A stretch of 64,000 nucleotides of DNA from Fibrobacterota bacterium (GTDB taxonomy: Bacteria; Fibrobacterota; Fibrobacteria; UBA5070). The stretch is taken from positions 372,001 through 436,000 of the forward strand of contig JADKBN010000002.1 in the NCBI GenBank assembly GCA_016715065.1, in the 5' to 3' direction. Position numbers and translations under genes: made by a program. Positions within the stretch are counted from its first letter, which is position 1. Every line of letters starts with the position of its first letter. Below the pieces are notes generated by a model. That model saw only the letters and a program-made list of their open reading frames with translations. It was not told the origin of the DNA and ran no database searches. Shown in pieces: positions 36,342 through 45,595 of the stretch.

Positions 36342-38676
36342 GAGACAACACCGTGAATGTCCTTTGCACGGACCTTCCCGAACCGTCCACCACCGTGGCC
36401 GTGTGCTCGCCTTCCGCCAGCACCACCGGGATCTGGTGGTCCTGCTCGGTGGCGCCAAGGTAACGTCCGTCCAGGTGCCAATGGAGCTTGCCCTTGCCCG
36501 TGTAGGCGGCGCGAAGCACGGTGGGATTGCGTCGTTCATCGAGGTCGCGCGGCAGGTACAGCTTGGCGCCGGGCGCAGGGTAGGCGATCACCAAACGATC
36601 TTCGTCGGTGGGCGCGCAGGCCGGGCTCCAGGAAGGCAGGGCGGGCTCGTCGGAGTGGGAGTTGTTCCAGAAGAACGCCTGCTCCGGCGGAAGCGAGAAC
36701 ACGGTCTTGGGCTCCAGGGCGGAGCCGTTGGCGCAGCCGTCGTGGGCGCGTCGGCCTTGGGCGTTCACCATGATGGTCTGGTGGTAAACACAGGGAGCCA
36801 CATGCAGCGGAACATCCGACACCGCGCGCGGATCGCGCACGGGACAATACGGCCCCGCGGGCCTTCCCGACGACGGACAGATTTCGACCATCTTCCATCC
36901 ATTGACGGGGCGCGAAAACCAGCCGTCGGGAGGCAACAGCGAGACCACGCGAAACAAGACCGGGGCGGCGGCGTCGCGTCCCACGATGTCGGGCATGCCG
37001 GCACCATCCGGATTTCCCACCCACACCGCCACGGTCCAGCGCGGTGAGGTTCCCACGGCCCAGGCGTCGCGGTGGCCGTTGCTGGTGCCGGTCTTCCAGG
37101 CCAGCGGTCGCGATCCCACGTGGTCTTTCCAGAATTTGTCTTCGTCGGGGCGGTTGACCTCGCGCAGGGTCTCCAGGGTCCACCAGGCCGCGGCGGGCGA
37201 AAATCGGGGGCGGAGGTCGGAACGCTTTGGTGGATCGGAAAGCAGCCGCGCCTCGTTCCAGGCGGGGAGCGTTTGGGCATCGGCGGAAAGGCGCGCGTAC
37301 ATGCCCGCCAGATCCCACACGGTGGCTTCGGCGCCGCCCAGGATCAAGGAAAGGCCGTAGCTTTCGGCCGGGCGATTCAAGGTGGAAAGTCCCAGCGATC
37401 TCAGCCTTGAATGGAACCTCCCGACTCCCGCTTGGGCCAACAGCTTGGCGGCGGGCGCATTGCGCGAAAGGGCCAACGCCTCCGAGGCGGGCAGCGCGCC
37501 CTTCCAGGTGCGATCGAAGTTTTCCGGCAAAAATCCCGCGTAGGTGGTGGGGATGTCGGGAACCAAGGTCCACGGGAACAGTTCGCCGCCCTCGAAGAGC
37601 ATCTCGTACAGGAATGGCTTGAGGATGCTCCCCGAGCTGCGACGTGCCCGCACCAGATCCATGGTGGCACCCGAACTGGCCGTGTCCGCCCCGGGGACAT
37701 TCCCGGCGTAGGCGATGACAAAACCCGTCTTGTTGTCCAGGATCACCACCGCGCCGTTGCCGATTCCTTGCCGGCGCAGGCCTTGACCGGCGTTGCGAAG
37801 CTCCTCCAGCAGGCGGCTTTGGAGCGAGGCGTCGAGGGTGGTGGGAAACGCCGCGCGCCGGGGGTGCTCTTCGTGGAGGGTCTGCAGCAATGGGCTGGCC
37901 AAGCGGGGCAGTGGCGGCGGTGGCCCGGGGAGTGGCTCGGCCATGGCAAGCTGGGCTTCCAAACTGTCCATTGCGCCTTGGTCGCGAAGGCTGGCGATCA
38001 GGCGATTGCGCTTTGCCAGCAACGCATCTCGGTGACGGCCGGGATGCATAAGCGAAGGCTGGTTGGGAAGCACCGCCAACAGCGCCGCCTCGCCCCAGCT
38101 CAAGGCGGCGGGGCCGCGGCCGAAGTAACGCCAAGACGCCGCTTCCAGCCCCACGGTGTTGCCGCCAAACGGCGCGTGGGAGGCGTAGGCGCGCAGGATT
38201 TCCTTCTTGGAATGGCGCACTTCCACCGCCACGGCGAGGATCGCTTCCAGGATCTTTTCCCCAAGCGTGCGCGGGGGATTGGCGCGGGATAGACGCACCA
38301 CCTGCATGGTGAGGGTGCTGGCGCCGCGCTCGACCGACCGGGAGTTCGCGTTGGCGCGCAGGGCGCCCCCGATGCCGACGGGATCCACTCCCGGATGCCA
38401 GAAAAAGCGGCGGTCTTCGAACGCCACCACGGCTTGGAGGTAGCGGGTGGGAAGGGTGTCGGTCAGATCGGGAAACCGCCATTGGGTGTCGGAGGCGATC
38501 CGCGCGTCCAACAGTTCGCCTTGCCGGTCCAACACCACCAGGGAGCGGGGGACTCCCGCGAAACGCCGATCCAGGCTACCCGCGCGCCAAACCATGGGCA
38601 GCACCAACACCGCGACTCCCAGGAAGCCCAGGAGTCGAGGATGCCGGATTCTGACAGAGCGGCGCGTGGAGGTCAA
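36337..38676 (-). CDS. pbpC: Penicillin-binding protein 1C
   Basis: This bifunctional peptidoglycan synthase has an N-terminal membrane helix (LLGFLGVAVLVLP). The GT51 glycosyltransferase domain shows AFEDRRFFWHPGVD and ERGASTLTMQ. The transpeptidase domain shows SILK (Ser350), SRN and KTGTSNG. A PbpC-type C-terminal domain follows from about residue 690. I place the start at TTG 38676, which overlaps the stop of the alpha-2-macroglobulin gene (TTGA); no ATG or GTG occurs nearby in frame, so the start is uncertain. The long open frame further upstream is antisense noise inside the neighbour. pbpC next to alpha-2-macroglobulin is a classic pairing. Confidence 0.9.
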   Translation of the reverse strand: MTSTRRSVRIRHPRLLGFLGVAVLVLPMVWRAGSLDRRFAGVPRSLVVLDRQGELLDARIASDTQWRFPDLTDTLPTRYLQAVVAFEDRRFFWHPGVDPVGIGGALRANANSRSVERGASTLTMQVVRLSRANPPRTLGEKILEAILAVAVEVRHSKKEILRAYASHAPFGGNTVGLEAASWRYFGRGPAALSWGEAALLAVLPNQPSLMHPGRHRDALLAKRNRLIASLRDQGAMDSLEAQLAMAEPLPGPPPPLPRLASPLLQTLHEEHPRRAAFPTTLDASLQSRLLEELRNAGQGLRRQGIGNGAVVILDNKTGFVIAYAGNVPGADTASSGATMDLVRARRSSGSILKPFLYEMLFEGGELFPWTLVPDIPTTYAGFLPENFDRTWKGALPASEALALSRNAPAAKLLAQAGVGRFHSRLRSLGLSTLNRPAESYGLSLILGGAEATVWDLAGMYARLSADAQTLPAWNEARLLSDPPKRSDLRPRFSPAAAWWTLETLREVNRPDEDKFWKDHVGSRPLAWKTGTSNGHRDAWAVGTSPRWTVAVWVGNPDGAGMPDIVGRDAAAPVLFRVVSLLPPDGWFSRPVNGWKMVEICPSSGRPAGPYCPVRDPRAVSDVPLHVAPCVYHQTIMVNAQGRRAHDGCANGSALEPKTVFSLPPEQAFFWNNSHSDEPALPSWSPACAPTDEDRLVIAYPAPGAKLYLPRDLDERRNPTVLRAAYTGKGKLHWHLDGRYLGATEQDHQIPVVLAEGEHTATVVDGSGRSVQRTFTVLSP

Positions 38677-41600
38677 GGCTTCACGATGACGCTGGACCCT
38701 CGCGTGCGGGCGCGGATGTCGCCTTCGTACATGGATTCCGCCACCGTGGCCGGCAGCTGGAATGTGCCGGGATAGGTGGCGTGCAGGAAGATGGGGATTT
38801 TTATGGTCGAGTGGGGAGCCAGATCCAGGAAGCTCATGATCCGGTCGTCGCGCAGATCCTGGTAGCTGACCCCACTGAGGGCCTTGGCGCCATCCAACCG
38901 GGTGGAGTGGAGTTCCCAGCCGGAAGGGATCAACTGCGTGAGAGCCAGATTCCGCAAGTGGCGGCCCGTCTGGTTGGTGAGCGACACGGTGAGGTGGAAG
39001 TCCTTGCCTTGGGTGAGTTGCGAAGGATCGAGCGTGGAGCCGTCCAGCGCCGCATAGGCCGTTTCGATGGACAATCCTCGCGATTCCTCCTTTTCCTGGT
39101 TCGCCACGGGCGTCCCCCGGGTGACCCATTTCACGTACAGCGGCGTCTTGCCGGGATTGGAAAGCTCGATCTTGACGGAATTTGACTTCCGGAGGGCGTC
39201 CAAGGGGAAGGTCATCATGGGCTTTTGCGACTGGATGGAGGTCGCCTTGCCATCGATGCGTGCTTGCAGTTCCCAGGATTCCGGCGAACTGCCGAAGGCG
39301 CTGGAAATGGCCAACAACGACCAAGCCAGACTCTGGGTGCTTTGCCATCCACCCGTGGCCAGCGAATCGGCGACGGCCAGGGCGGCTTGGCGGGCTTCCG
39401 CCTTCCGGCCCAGACGGCTCATGGCGTAGGAGGCCAATGCCTTGTCGCGCAGCGCCGATCCGAACGTGGAGCCAGGATCCACGTAGGCGTCGATGTTGCG
39501 CATCGCGCCTTGGGTGAGGCTGGCGGCAGCATCCGCCTGGCCGCTGATCGCGTAGGCCGAACCCAACATCCAGCGGGCGGAGGCGGGAAGGCGGTCGGGG
39601 ATCGTGCGCAGCCGGTTCATGGCGGAAAGATCGGCGGATTGGCCCAGCGCCAGCAGGAACAATCGATAGGCTTGTTCCTGGGTCTCGGAGGCGTTGCCAG
39701 GACTCCACCAGCGCGAGGCCAGAGTCTTCTGGCGAAGCTTCCAGACGCTCAGCATCTCGCCCGGGATCTCGTAGCCGCGTGCCTGGGCCTCCAGCAGGAA
39801 GTGGCCAGCCCAGAGACTGGTCCAGCCCTGCTCCTCGCCTCCGGGCCAGTAGGTGAGGATTCCACCGGGCTGCAGGAATCCATGGATCCTTTGCAAGGCC
39901 GCCCGGACATTTTTCTGGATCTCTGCTTTTTGGGCGGAGGAAAGCTGCATGGCGTCGACCAGCAGAAGCTGCGGGAAACCCTTGGAAGTGGTCTGTTCCA
40001 AGCATCCGTAAGGGTACCCGATCAGGGTCTGCATACGGTTCTCGATTCCCATCCGCGGTGCCGAGGAGAGTTCCAGCCATCCCTCGCGGGTGCCGTCCAT
40101 TCCTTTGGGTTGCAGGGAGGTGGTCCAGGTGCGTCCAGGCTCCACGGTCGCCACGCCGGATTCCGTTTGCGGGAGATTCGCGGAAAGAATCGGCAGGTTG
40201 ATCGTCTGTTCGGCGGATTCCCCACCGGAGTTGGCCTTGAACTTCAGCGTGGCCGCTCCCAGCCGTTCGGGCACCTTCAGCCGGAACCGCACCAAGGTCT
40301 CGCCCGATTTGCGCAGGTTCACGGTGCGCTGGAGGCCGTCAAGCCCTGTCCATCCTCCCGCATCCAGGTTGACCTGGATGGGTCCCAGGCCGTCCTTCAT
40401 GACGAACACGTTGACCGGCACCACCACTTCTTCGCCGGGTCGGACCACGCGCGGGACGGTGGGGAGGATCATCAAGGGCTTTCGGATGAATACCTGCGCC
40501 TGGGTGGATCCCCACTTGGCGGTTTCGCCGGCCAGCACCATCACGCGGACCTTCCCCACGTATTCGGGAATGGGGATCGCGTGGGTGGCCTGGCCGTTCT
40601 TGTCCAGGTGGAAGGGGCCGATGAATCGCACGATGGGCGGGAACCGGTTGGGCTTGCCTCCGTTGGCCGCCTTGGCCTCGCCAGGGCCGTCGCCGCCAAT
40701 CGAGAGGAGACGGTCCAGTTGCCCGGAGTACGCTCCGACCACCCAGTCGTAGAGGTCCCAGGTCCGCACGCCCAAGGCTTCCTTGCGACGGAATTCAGCC
40801 AGCGGATCCGGCGTCTTGAATCCGGTGAGACCCAATAGACCTTCGTCCACCACGGCGATCGTGTAGGTCATGGGCCGCCCTTGCTTCTCCTTCACCTGGA
40901 CTTTGAGATCCTGGTTGGGGGCCATCTCGGCGGGAACGACAATTTCCGGCGCCAGTCGGGCGGAAGGGTCTTCCACCTTGAGCGGCACGACGCCGTACAG
41001 CCGCAACGGCAGGTCGTTCTTGCGGCCTTCGTGCGGTTGGATCAGGCTCACATGCGCGTAGATGCCCGGCGCCATGCTGGCGTCCAACGGGATTTCCACG
41101 CGATTGCCGCCGGGCTTGGCTTCCGTCCAGAAGGTTTTCAACACGCGGACACCAGATTCCAGGCTCACCAGCACGCGACCTTTGGTGGCGCTGGGGATGG
41201 AAAGGATCGCGGTTTCCCCCGCGAGATAGGAGGGCTTGTCCGTGCTTACCGAGAGCATGTTCGCGCCGGCCGATTGCTGTTCCTTGGGGCGTCCCGCCCA
41301 TCCCGGCCAATCGATGAACACCACCTTGCCGGCACAGTGGCCCTCGTCTTCTTCGCCGGAAGCGTCGCACACCCGCAGGAAGTAATAGCCCCATTCCGGA
41401 TAGCGGATGCGCATGGGCCAGGTCGCCACTCCCTTGGGGGCGGTCAAGGTGGTGTCCAGGATCGGAGTTTGGGATCTCGCCTGCTGGAATTGACCTTGGT
41501 TGTTCTGGTTGGATTCGTACCACCAGTTCCAACCCAGCTTGGAAAGGGTGGCGTGGAGGGAATTGGCTCCGGATGGCTTTCCGTGGTTGTCCAGCACCAC

Positions 41601-44240
41601 GATCTGGATCTTGTGCGTGGTGTCCGTGCGCAGCATGTCGCGGGCGTGGTCGCCCTTGGGGATCAGGATGCCCACGTAGCGCTCGAAGGGAAGCCAGACA
41701 GCATCCATGCGCATGTTGGATTCATCGCCGCCGGGCTCGGTGATGGAGCTGGTGAATCTCGCCTGCAAGGCGGAGGATGGCGGTTTTGGGAGATTCAGCT
41801 GTGTGCTGATCGATGCCTTGCCTTGCGCATCCAGCGTGCCCGTCCAGACCTCTTGGCGATCGGAGGAGAAGGTGCGCGAAGGGTCTTCGAAGATGTGTTC
41901 GCTGTAGCGATCGAATCGCAAGGGAAGCGGGATCAACGCGGCGGTCACTTCCGCGGAAAGTCCTCCGGCGGAAGCTCCATGGAGCCACTGCCCGAAAAGG
42001 CTTCCTTCCAGGCTCGCGCTGCGCAAGGTGTCGGAGTTCCACTTCAGTTGCACATCCAGGCGATTGGGCTTGATCATCTCGATGGAGAGGGTCTTGGAGA
42101 AATGGCGATCGCCCACCCATGCGGTGGCCGTCCAGTTGCCGGTGGGGCTTTCCGGATCGGTGGCCAGCCGGAAAACCTGGAATCCCGAGGCGTCGAAGGC
42201 TCGGGTCTCTTTTTTCGCGAGCTTGCCACTGGGGTCGCGCAACTCGAACCGGATGGGGTGGCCGGCGGGAACGATGTTGTCCTTGTTCTCGACAAGAAGT
42301 GTCAGGAAGATGCTGTCGCCGGGACGCCAGACGCCGCGCTCCCCGAAGAACGCCCCCTTCACGCCGCTTTCGGACCGGTCGCCGCCCACTTCGAAGTGCG
42401 AGGTGGGCAGGGCCGCGCCGGAAGAAACCTTCAGGTAGCCGATATCCTTGCCTTTGGTGGCCTTGAGGAAGAATGGCACGTCGCCGGGCTGGGTCTTGAA
42501 TTGCACGAGGCCGTCGCTGGACGTGGAGGCCTTGCCGATGGGTTGTCCCTGGAAGTTGTTGATCACCACATCCACTCCCGACAAGGGCTCGGCCGTGCGC
42601 AGGTCCGAGGCGGCGATGTGCCAATTTCCGTCCATCCCGGACTTGGCCACCAGGCCGATGTTGGAGGTCAACAGGTTCCGCTGGCGCGTCTCTCCCGAAG
42701 GGACTTTCCGGAAGTAGCCGTCCGTGCAGGCGTTGGGCGTCTTGCGTTCCCGGCTTTCGCCGTCTTCGCCCTCGCTTCCACCTTCGCTCTCGCCGGACCA
42801 CCCGTCCCAACCGGACGATTCCCTCGTGAGGTTGTCGTCCCAGTTGTCCAGGTCCGCGGTCTGGTCGAGGACTTCGGTGGTGTCGGGAGCGTCGCCGCAG
42901 GGATAGATCGATTGGTTCCGCTCCATTTTCAGATGGATCCGGAAAAGACTCCCCCGGTTTTCCTTGAGGAGGTCGGTCACATCCACTCCGTAGCGCGTCC
43001 ACTGGCGAGGTCCCCGTCCGCTGTCTGCGAGCCTCACGTGCTTGCGCCACAGAAACCGCCCCACGCGACGGGATTCCTGGTTGCCCTCGAGATTGTTGAC
43101 CTGCAGAAATTGCCCCATGTTCGATGCGTAGATCTGGAAGGCTTCCACGGTGACCTCCCGCAGCGTGGTCGCTTCGATGGGAATGATCAGTTTTTCCGAT
43201 TCGGGCAGGATCACTCCCTGACCCACGAACCTCACCCCGGGTTCCTGGACCTTGAAGGTGATGTCCTTTTTGATGTTCCGGCCCAACTCAGTACCCCGCT
43301 TGGAGGGCAGGCGGGAGTCCAGTTCGATGGTGATGGTGCCGGCCACGATCTTGGGCAGAAACACATCCAGCCGCGAGCCCTTCAGCTCGAACTTCAGCGG
43401 GGAGATCCCGTTGATCCGGATCAGGGAGGCGAGATCGGTCTGTGGGGAGAGCGGATCGGTGAATTGCAATTGGATGCCTTGGTTGGCGCCGTCGATGGGT
43501 TTGGCGAACAACAGGTCGAATTCCCCGGCAGCAGGGATCGCCAAGTCGTGCTCCTGGATTCCCTCCTCCATGCCGATCGCTTTGGGGTCCAGCTTGATGT
43601 GCAGCGACGAGCGAGTCTTGGCCCGGCGCACGTTCTGGATGTGGAAGACATGGACTTGCCCCGCAGGGTCGGGCTTCCAGGCCACTTGCAGATCGTTCTT
43701 GGATTGTGTGGCGGAAAGGAACTTGGTCAGCGAGAGGCTGTCCGCGAAATCGGTGGTCGTGAGGATGCCTTCCAAGGAGTACAGCGCGGTGTCCGCGCCT
43801 TCCTGGGCAGTGAAACCGTTCCATTCCAGGGTGTACTTCTGGCGAACGATGCTGAACTTGAACAGGAAATCTTCGATGTTGTCGGGAACGCCGCGCAGGC
43901 CTTTGGCTGCGAGCCTCCCCAGGAAGGTGGCGCCGGGCTCAAGTGCGTTTCCGGGCTTGAACACGAGGTCTCGAGGGGTCTCCCAGGTGGCGGTGCCGGA
44001 AATGGATGGCTCGAAGTTGAGCTTTCCATCGAATTCCTTGCCCACCTCCGATGAATCGACCATGGCTTCCACGAACCGCAATCGAATGGGGCCCTTGCGG
44101 GAAATTTCGCCGTCGGTGGCGCTTTCCAGGTAGGGTGCCCAGGCTTGGTCCACCAGGGCGGAGGGCTCCGCTTTGGATTTGGAGCACGAAGTGATCCCGA
44201 TCAGGACCGCAAAGAGGGCAGGGAGGATGCGCAGTTTCAT
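38673..44240 (-). CDS. Bacterial alpha-2-macroglobulin family lipoprotein
   Basis: From ATG 44240 the product has 1855 residues with a lipobox ITSC (Cys18), so it is anchored in the periplasm. It contains MG-type domains, the A2M domain around KLGVTTRI-like sequence, and the thioester motif GCLEQ with Cys1413. Such proteins trap attacking proteases and are coupled to PbpC-mediated wall repair. The sequence between residues about 440 and 480 is a Gly/Ser/Glu-rich acidic insert (DGWSGESEGGSEGEDGESRE). The open frame upstream to 45167 is out-of-frame sequence of neighbouring genes. It reads straight into pbpC. Confidence 0.9.
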   Translation of the reverse strand: MKLRILPALFAVLIGITSCSKSKAEPSALVDQAWAPYLESATDGEISRKGPIRLRFVEAMVDSSEVGKEFDGKLNFEPSISGTATWETPRDLVFKPGNALEPGATFLGRLAAKGLRGVPDNIEDFLFKFSIVRQKYTLEWNGFTAQEGADTALYSLEGILTTTDFADSLSLTKFLSATQSKNDLQVAWKPDPAGQVHVFHIQNVRRAKTRSSLHIKLDPKAIGMEEGIQEHDLAIPAAGEFDLLFAKPIDGANQGIQLQFTDPLSPQTDLASLIRINGISPLKFELKGSRLDVFLPKIVAGTITIELDSRLPSKRGTELGRNIKKDITFKVQEPGVRFVGQGVILPESEKLIIPIEATTLREVTVEAFQIYASNMGQFLQVNNLEGNQESRRVGRFLWRKHVRLADSGRGPRQWTRYGVDVTDLLKENRGSLFRIHLKMERNQSIYPCGDAPDTTEVLDQTADLDNWDDNLTRESSGWDGWSGESEGGSEGEDGESRERKTPNACTDGYFRKVPSGETRQRNLLTSNIGLVAKSGMDGNWHIAASDLRTAEPLSGVDVVINNFQGQPIGKASTSSDGLVQFKTQPGDVPFFLKATKGKDIGYLKVSSGAALPTSHFEVGGDRSESGVKGAFFGERGVWRPGDSIFLTLLVENKDNIVPAGHPIRFELRDPSGKLAKKETRAFDASGFQVFRLATDPESPTGNWTATAWVGDRHFSKTLSIEMIKPNRLDVQLKWNSDTLRSASLEGSLFGQWLHGASAGGLSAEVTAALIPLPLRFDRYSEHIFEDPSRTFSSDRQEVWTGTLDAQGKASISTQLNLPKPPSSALQARFTSSITEPGGDESNMRMDAVWLPFERYVGILIPKGDHARDMLRTDTTHKIQIVVLDNHGKPSGANSLHATLSKLGWNWWYESNQNNQGQFQQARSQTPILDTTLTAPKGVATWPMRIRYPEWGYYFLRVCDASGEEDEGHCAGKVVFIDWPGWAGRPKEQQSAGANMLSVSTDKPSYLAGETAILSIPSATKGRVLVSLESGVRVLKTFWTEAKPGGNRVEIPLDASMAPGIYAHVSLIQPHEGRKNDLPLRLYGVVPLKVEDPSARLAPEIVVPAEMAPNQDLKVQVKEKQGRPMTYTIAVVDEGLLGLTGFKTPDPLAEFRRKEALGVRTWDLYDWVVGAYSGQLDRLLSIGGDGPGEAKAANGGKPNRFPPIVRFIGPFHLDKNGQATHAIPIPEYVGKVRVMVLAGETAKWGSTQAQVFIRKPLMILPTVPRVVRPGEEVVVPVNVFVMKDGLGPIQVNLDAGGWTGLDGLQRTVNLRKSGETLVRFRLKVPERLGAATLKFKANSGGESAEQTINLPILSANLPQTESGVATVEPGRTWTTSLQPKGMDGTREGWLELSSAPRMGIENRMQTLIGYPYGCLEQTTSKGFPQLLLVDAMQLSSAQKAEIQKNVRAALQRIHGFLQPGGILTYWPGGEEQGWTSLWAGHFLLEAQARGYEIPGEMLSVWKLRQKTLASRWWSPGNASETQEQAYRLFLLALGQSADLSAMNRLRTIPDRLPASARWMLGSAYAISGQADAAASLTQGAMRNIDAYVDPGSTFGSALRDKALASYAMSRLGRKAEARQAALAVADSLATGGWQSTQSLAWSLLAISSAFGSSPESWELQARIDGKATSIQSQKPMMTFPLDALRKSNSVKIELSNPGKTPLYVKWVTRGTPVANQEKEESRGLSIETAYAALDGSTLDPSQLTQGKDFHLTVSLTNQTGRHLRNLALTQLIPSGWELHSTRLDGAKALSGVSYQDLRDDRIMSFLDLAPHSTIKIPIFLHATYPGTFQLPATVAESMYEGDIRARTRGSSVIVKP

Positions 44241-44302
44241 GGGGGACTCGCGAGGGGTGGAGGAGGGAAAAGCGAGCGCACGATTGAACGACGTCAGAAA
44301 AA

Positions 44303-44836
44303 TTAGTTCAGCGAATCTTTGCTTGCTGGCTGAGGGGGTCGCACATCCGAGGGATAGCCCGAGTAGGTTCCGTCCCAAATGTGATGGACTGCGCCTTTGA
44401 CGTCCCAGAATTTGCCATTGCGCCACCAGAGTGGAAGGAAGATTGTGAACGAGTACTGGAGTTCGTCGTCGACCCAGTTGGCGCGCAGTTCCTCCCCGAG
44501 GTAGATCAGAGAGGAGAACGCGCTCGCGGTCAGACCGACCCCTTTTCGGCACACCATCGGTCCGGCGCTCAGGCCCAGACTCAGGAAGATCACCTTGCCG
44601 GTCAGGTCGACCTCGGGTGCGCCGAACATCTGATTGACCGCGAGTCCATAACCGAGGTTGTAATCGGGATACCGCGAATAGGAAACACCCCAGGTCGTGG
44701 TGCTGGAGCTGTCCTGCCAATTCCATCCAACCTTCGGGCTGATCACGACATAGTCGGCTTTGTTCTCTTCGCTGGCGGTGGCGGCGATCGGGAAAAAGGC
44801 GAGGAGCGAAACGATCGGACGAAGGAAACGGTACAT
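44303..44836 (-). CDS. Small exported protein, WWRNGKFWD family copy 2
   Basis: The 177-residue product has a signal peptide (MYRFLRPIVSLLAFFP, cleaved near ATAS) and the family blocks YVVISPKVGW, YGLAVNQMFGAP, TGKVIFLSLGLSAGP and LWWRNGKFWD. It has a longer C-terminal tail than copy 1. It lies 62 bases upstream of the alpha-2-macroglobulin gene on the same strand and could be in its operon. Function unknown. Confidence 0.7.
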   Translation of the reverse strand: MYRFLRPIVSLLAFFPIAATASEENKADYVVISPKVGWNWQDSSSTTTWGVSYSRYPDYNLGYGLAVNQMFGAPEVDLTGKVIFLSLGLSAGPMVCRKGVGLTASAFSSLIYLGEELRANWVDDELQYSFTIFLPLWWRNGKFWDVKGAVHHIWDGTYSGYPSDVRPPQPASKDSLN

Positions 44837-45000
44837 GATGAGCTCTGGTGAAGGGGAAGGATGGTTGGGGTGTCCAGAATGATGGATTCTTTTTGGCGCG
44901 CTCCGAATGGTGATGTCCTCTGTGTTTTTGGTTTCCTGAACTCAAGTTTCGGCGATGGATCTGCGCCGAAGCCCGCGAGCGAGGTGTTCCAGCGGGGAAT

Positions 45001-45480
45001 TCAGTGGTACCCGGACATGGACATCGGGCCGATCGCGCCATTGACATCCCAAAACTCTCCATTGCGCCACCAAAAGGGAATGAAAACGGTCGCGGAACCC
45101 TGGACTTTGTTGTCGATCCAGTTGGCGCGAGCCTCCACGCCGATGTAGACCAGCGAAGTGAATGCACCCATGGTCAGACCGAGTCCCCGACGCGAAACCA
45201 TGGGGCCGGCACTCAGCCCGATGCTCATGAAAATCGTCTTTCCCGTGATATCGACCTCTGGCCCGCCGAACATCTGGTTGATCGCCACACCATATCCGAG
45301 GTTGTAGTTGGGATAGCGCGAATAGGAAACACCCCACGTCAACTCCTCCCAAGCCTCCGAACCGGTCCAGCCGATTTTTGGACTTATGACGTGATAGTCG
45401 GATTTGGCGTCGCCGCGAGCCGATGCCGCCGATGGCAAGAGGGTCAGGGTCAAGGCGAGGTATTGCAGAGGCCGGTTCAT
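45001..45480 (-). CDS. Small exported protein, WWRNGKFWD family copy 3
   Basis: From ATG 45480 the product has 159 residues with a signal peptide (MNRPLQYLALTLTLLPS, cleaved near ASA). The family blocks are YHVISPKIGW, YGVAINQMFGGP, TGKTIFMSIGLSAGP and FWWRNGEFWD. It is closest to copy 2 in the block TWGVSYSRYP. The 160-base gap to copy 2 contains no gene. It is divergent from the EF-G-like gene. Confidence 0.7.
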   Translation of the reverse strand: MNRPLQYLALTLTLLPSAASARGDAKSDYHVISPKIGWTGSEAWEELTWGVSYSRYPNYNLGYGVAINQMFGGPEVDITGKTIFMSIGLSAGPMVSRRGLGLTMGAFTSLVYIGVEARANWIDNKVQGSATVFIPFWWRNGEFWDVNGAIGPMSMSGYH

Positions 45481-45595
45481 GATGAGCTTCTTCGGGGAAA
45501 CGTTCGGCAGGGAAAGCAAGTTGTCTTCACAAAGATGGCTTCTTCAGATCCTTTTCAAGCGCGGTGTCTCCTGGGTTTTTAGGTTAGCCAGTCCC

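Noticed and set aside
38677..40080. Upstream extension of pbpC
   Set aside because: Lies within the alpha-2-macroglobulin gene in another frame and lacks PBP features; the domain sequence starts near 38676.
40881..44054. 1057-codon plus-strand open frame
   Set aside because: Exactly antisense to the alpha-2-macroglobulin gene, which has lipobox, thioester motif and family sequence.
44241..45167. Upstream extension of the alpha-2-macroglobulin frame
   Set aside because: Out-of-phase sequence of the two small exported genes; the true start with signal peptide and lipobox is at 44240.
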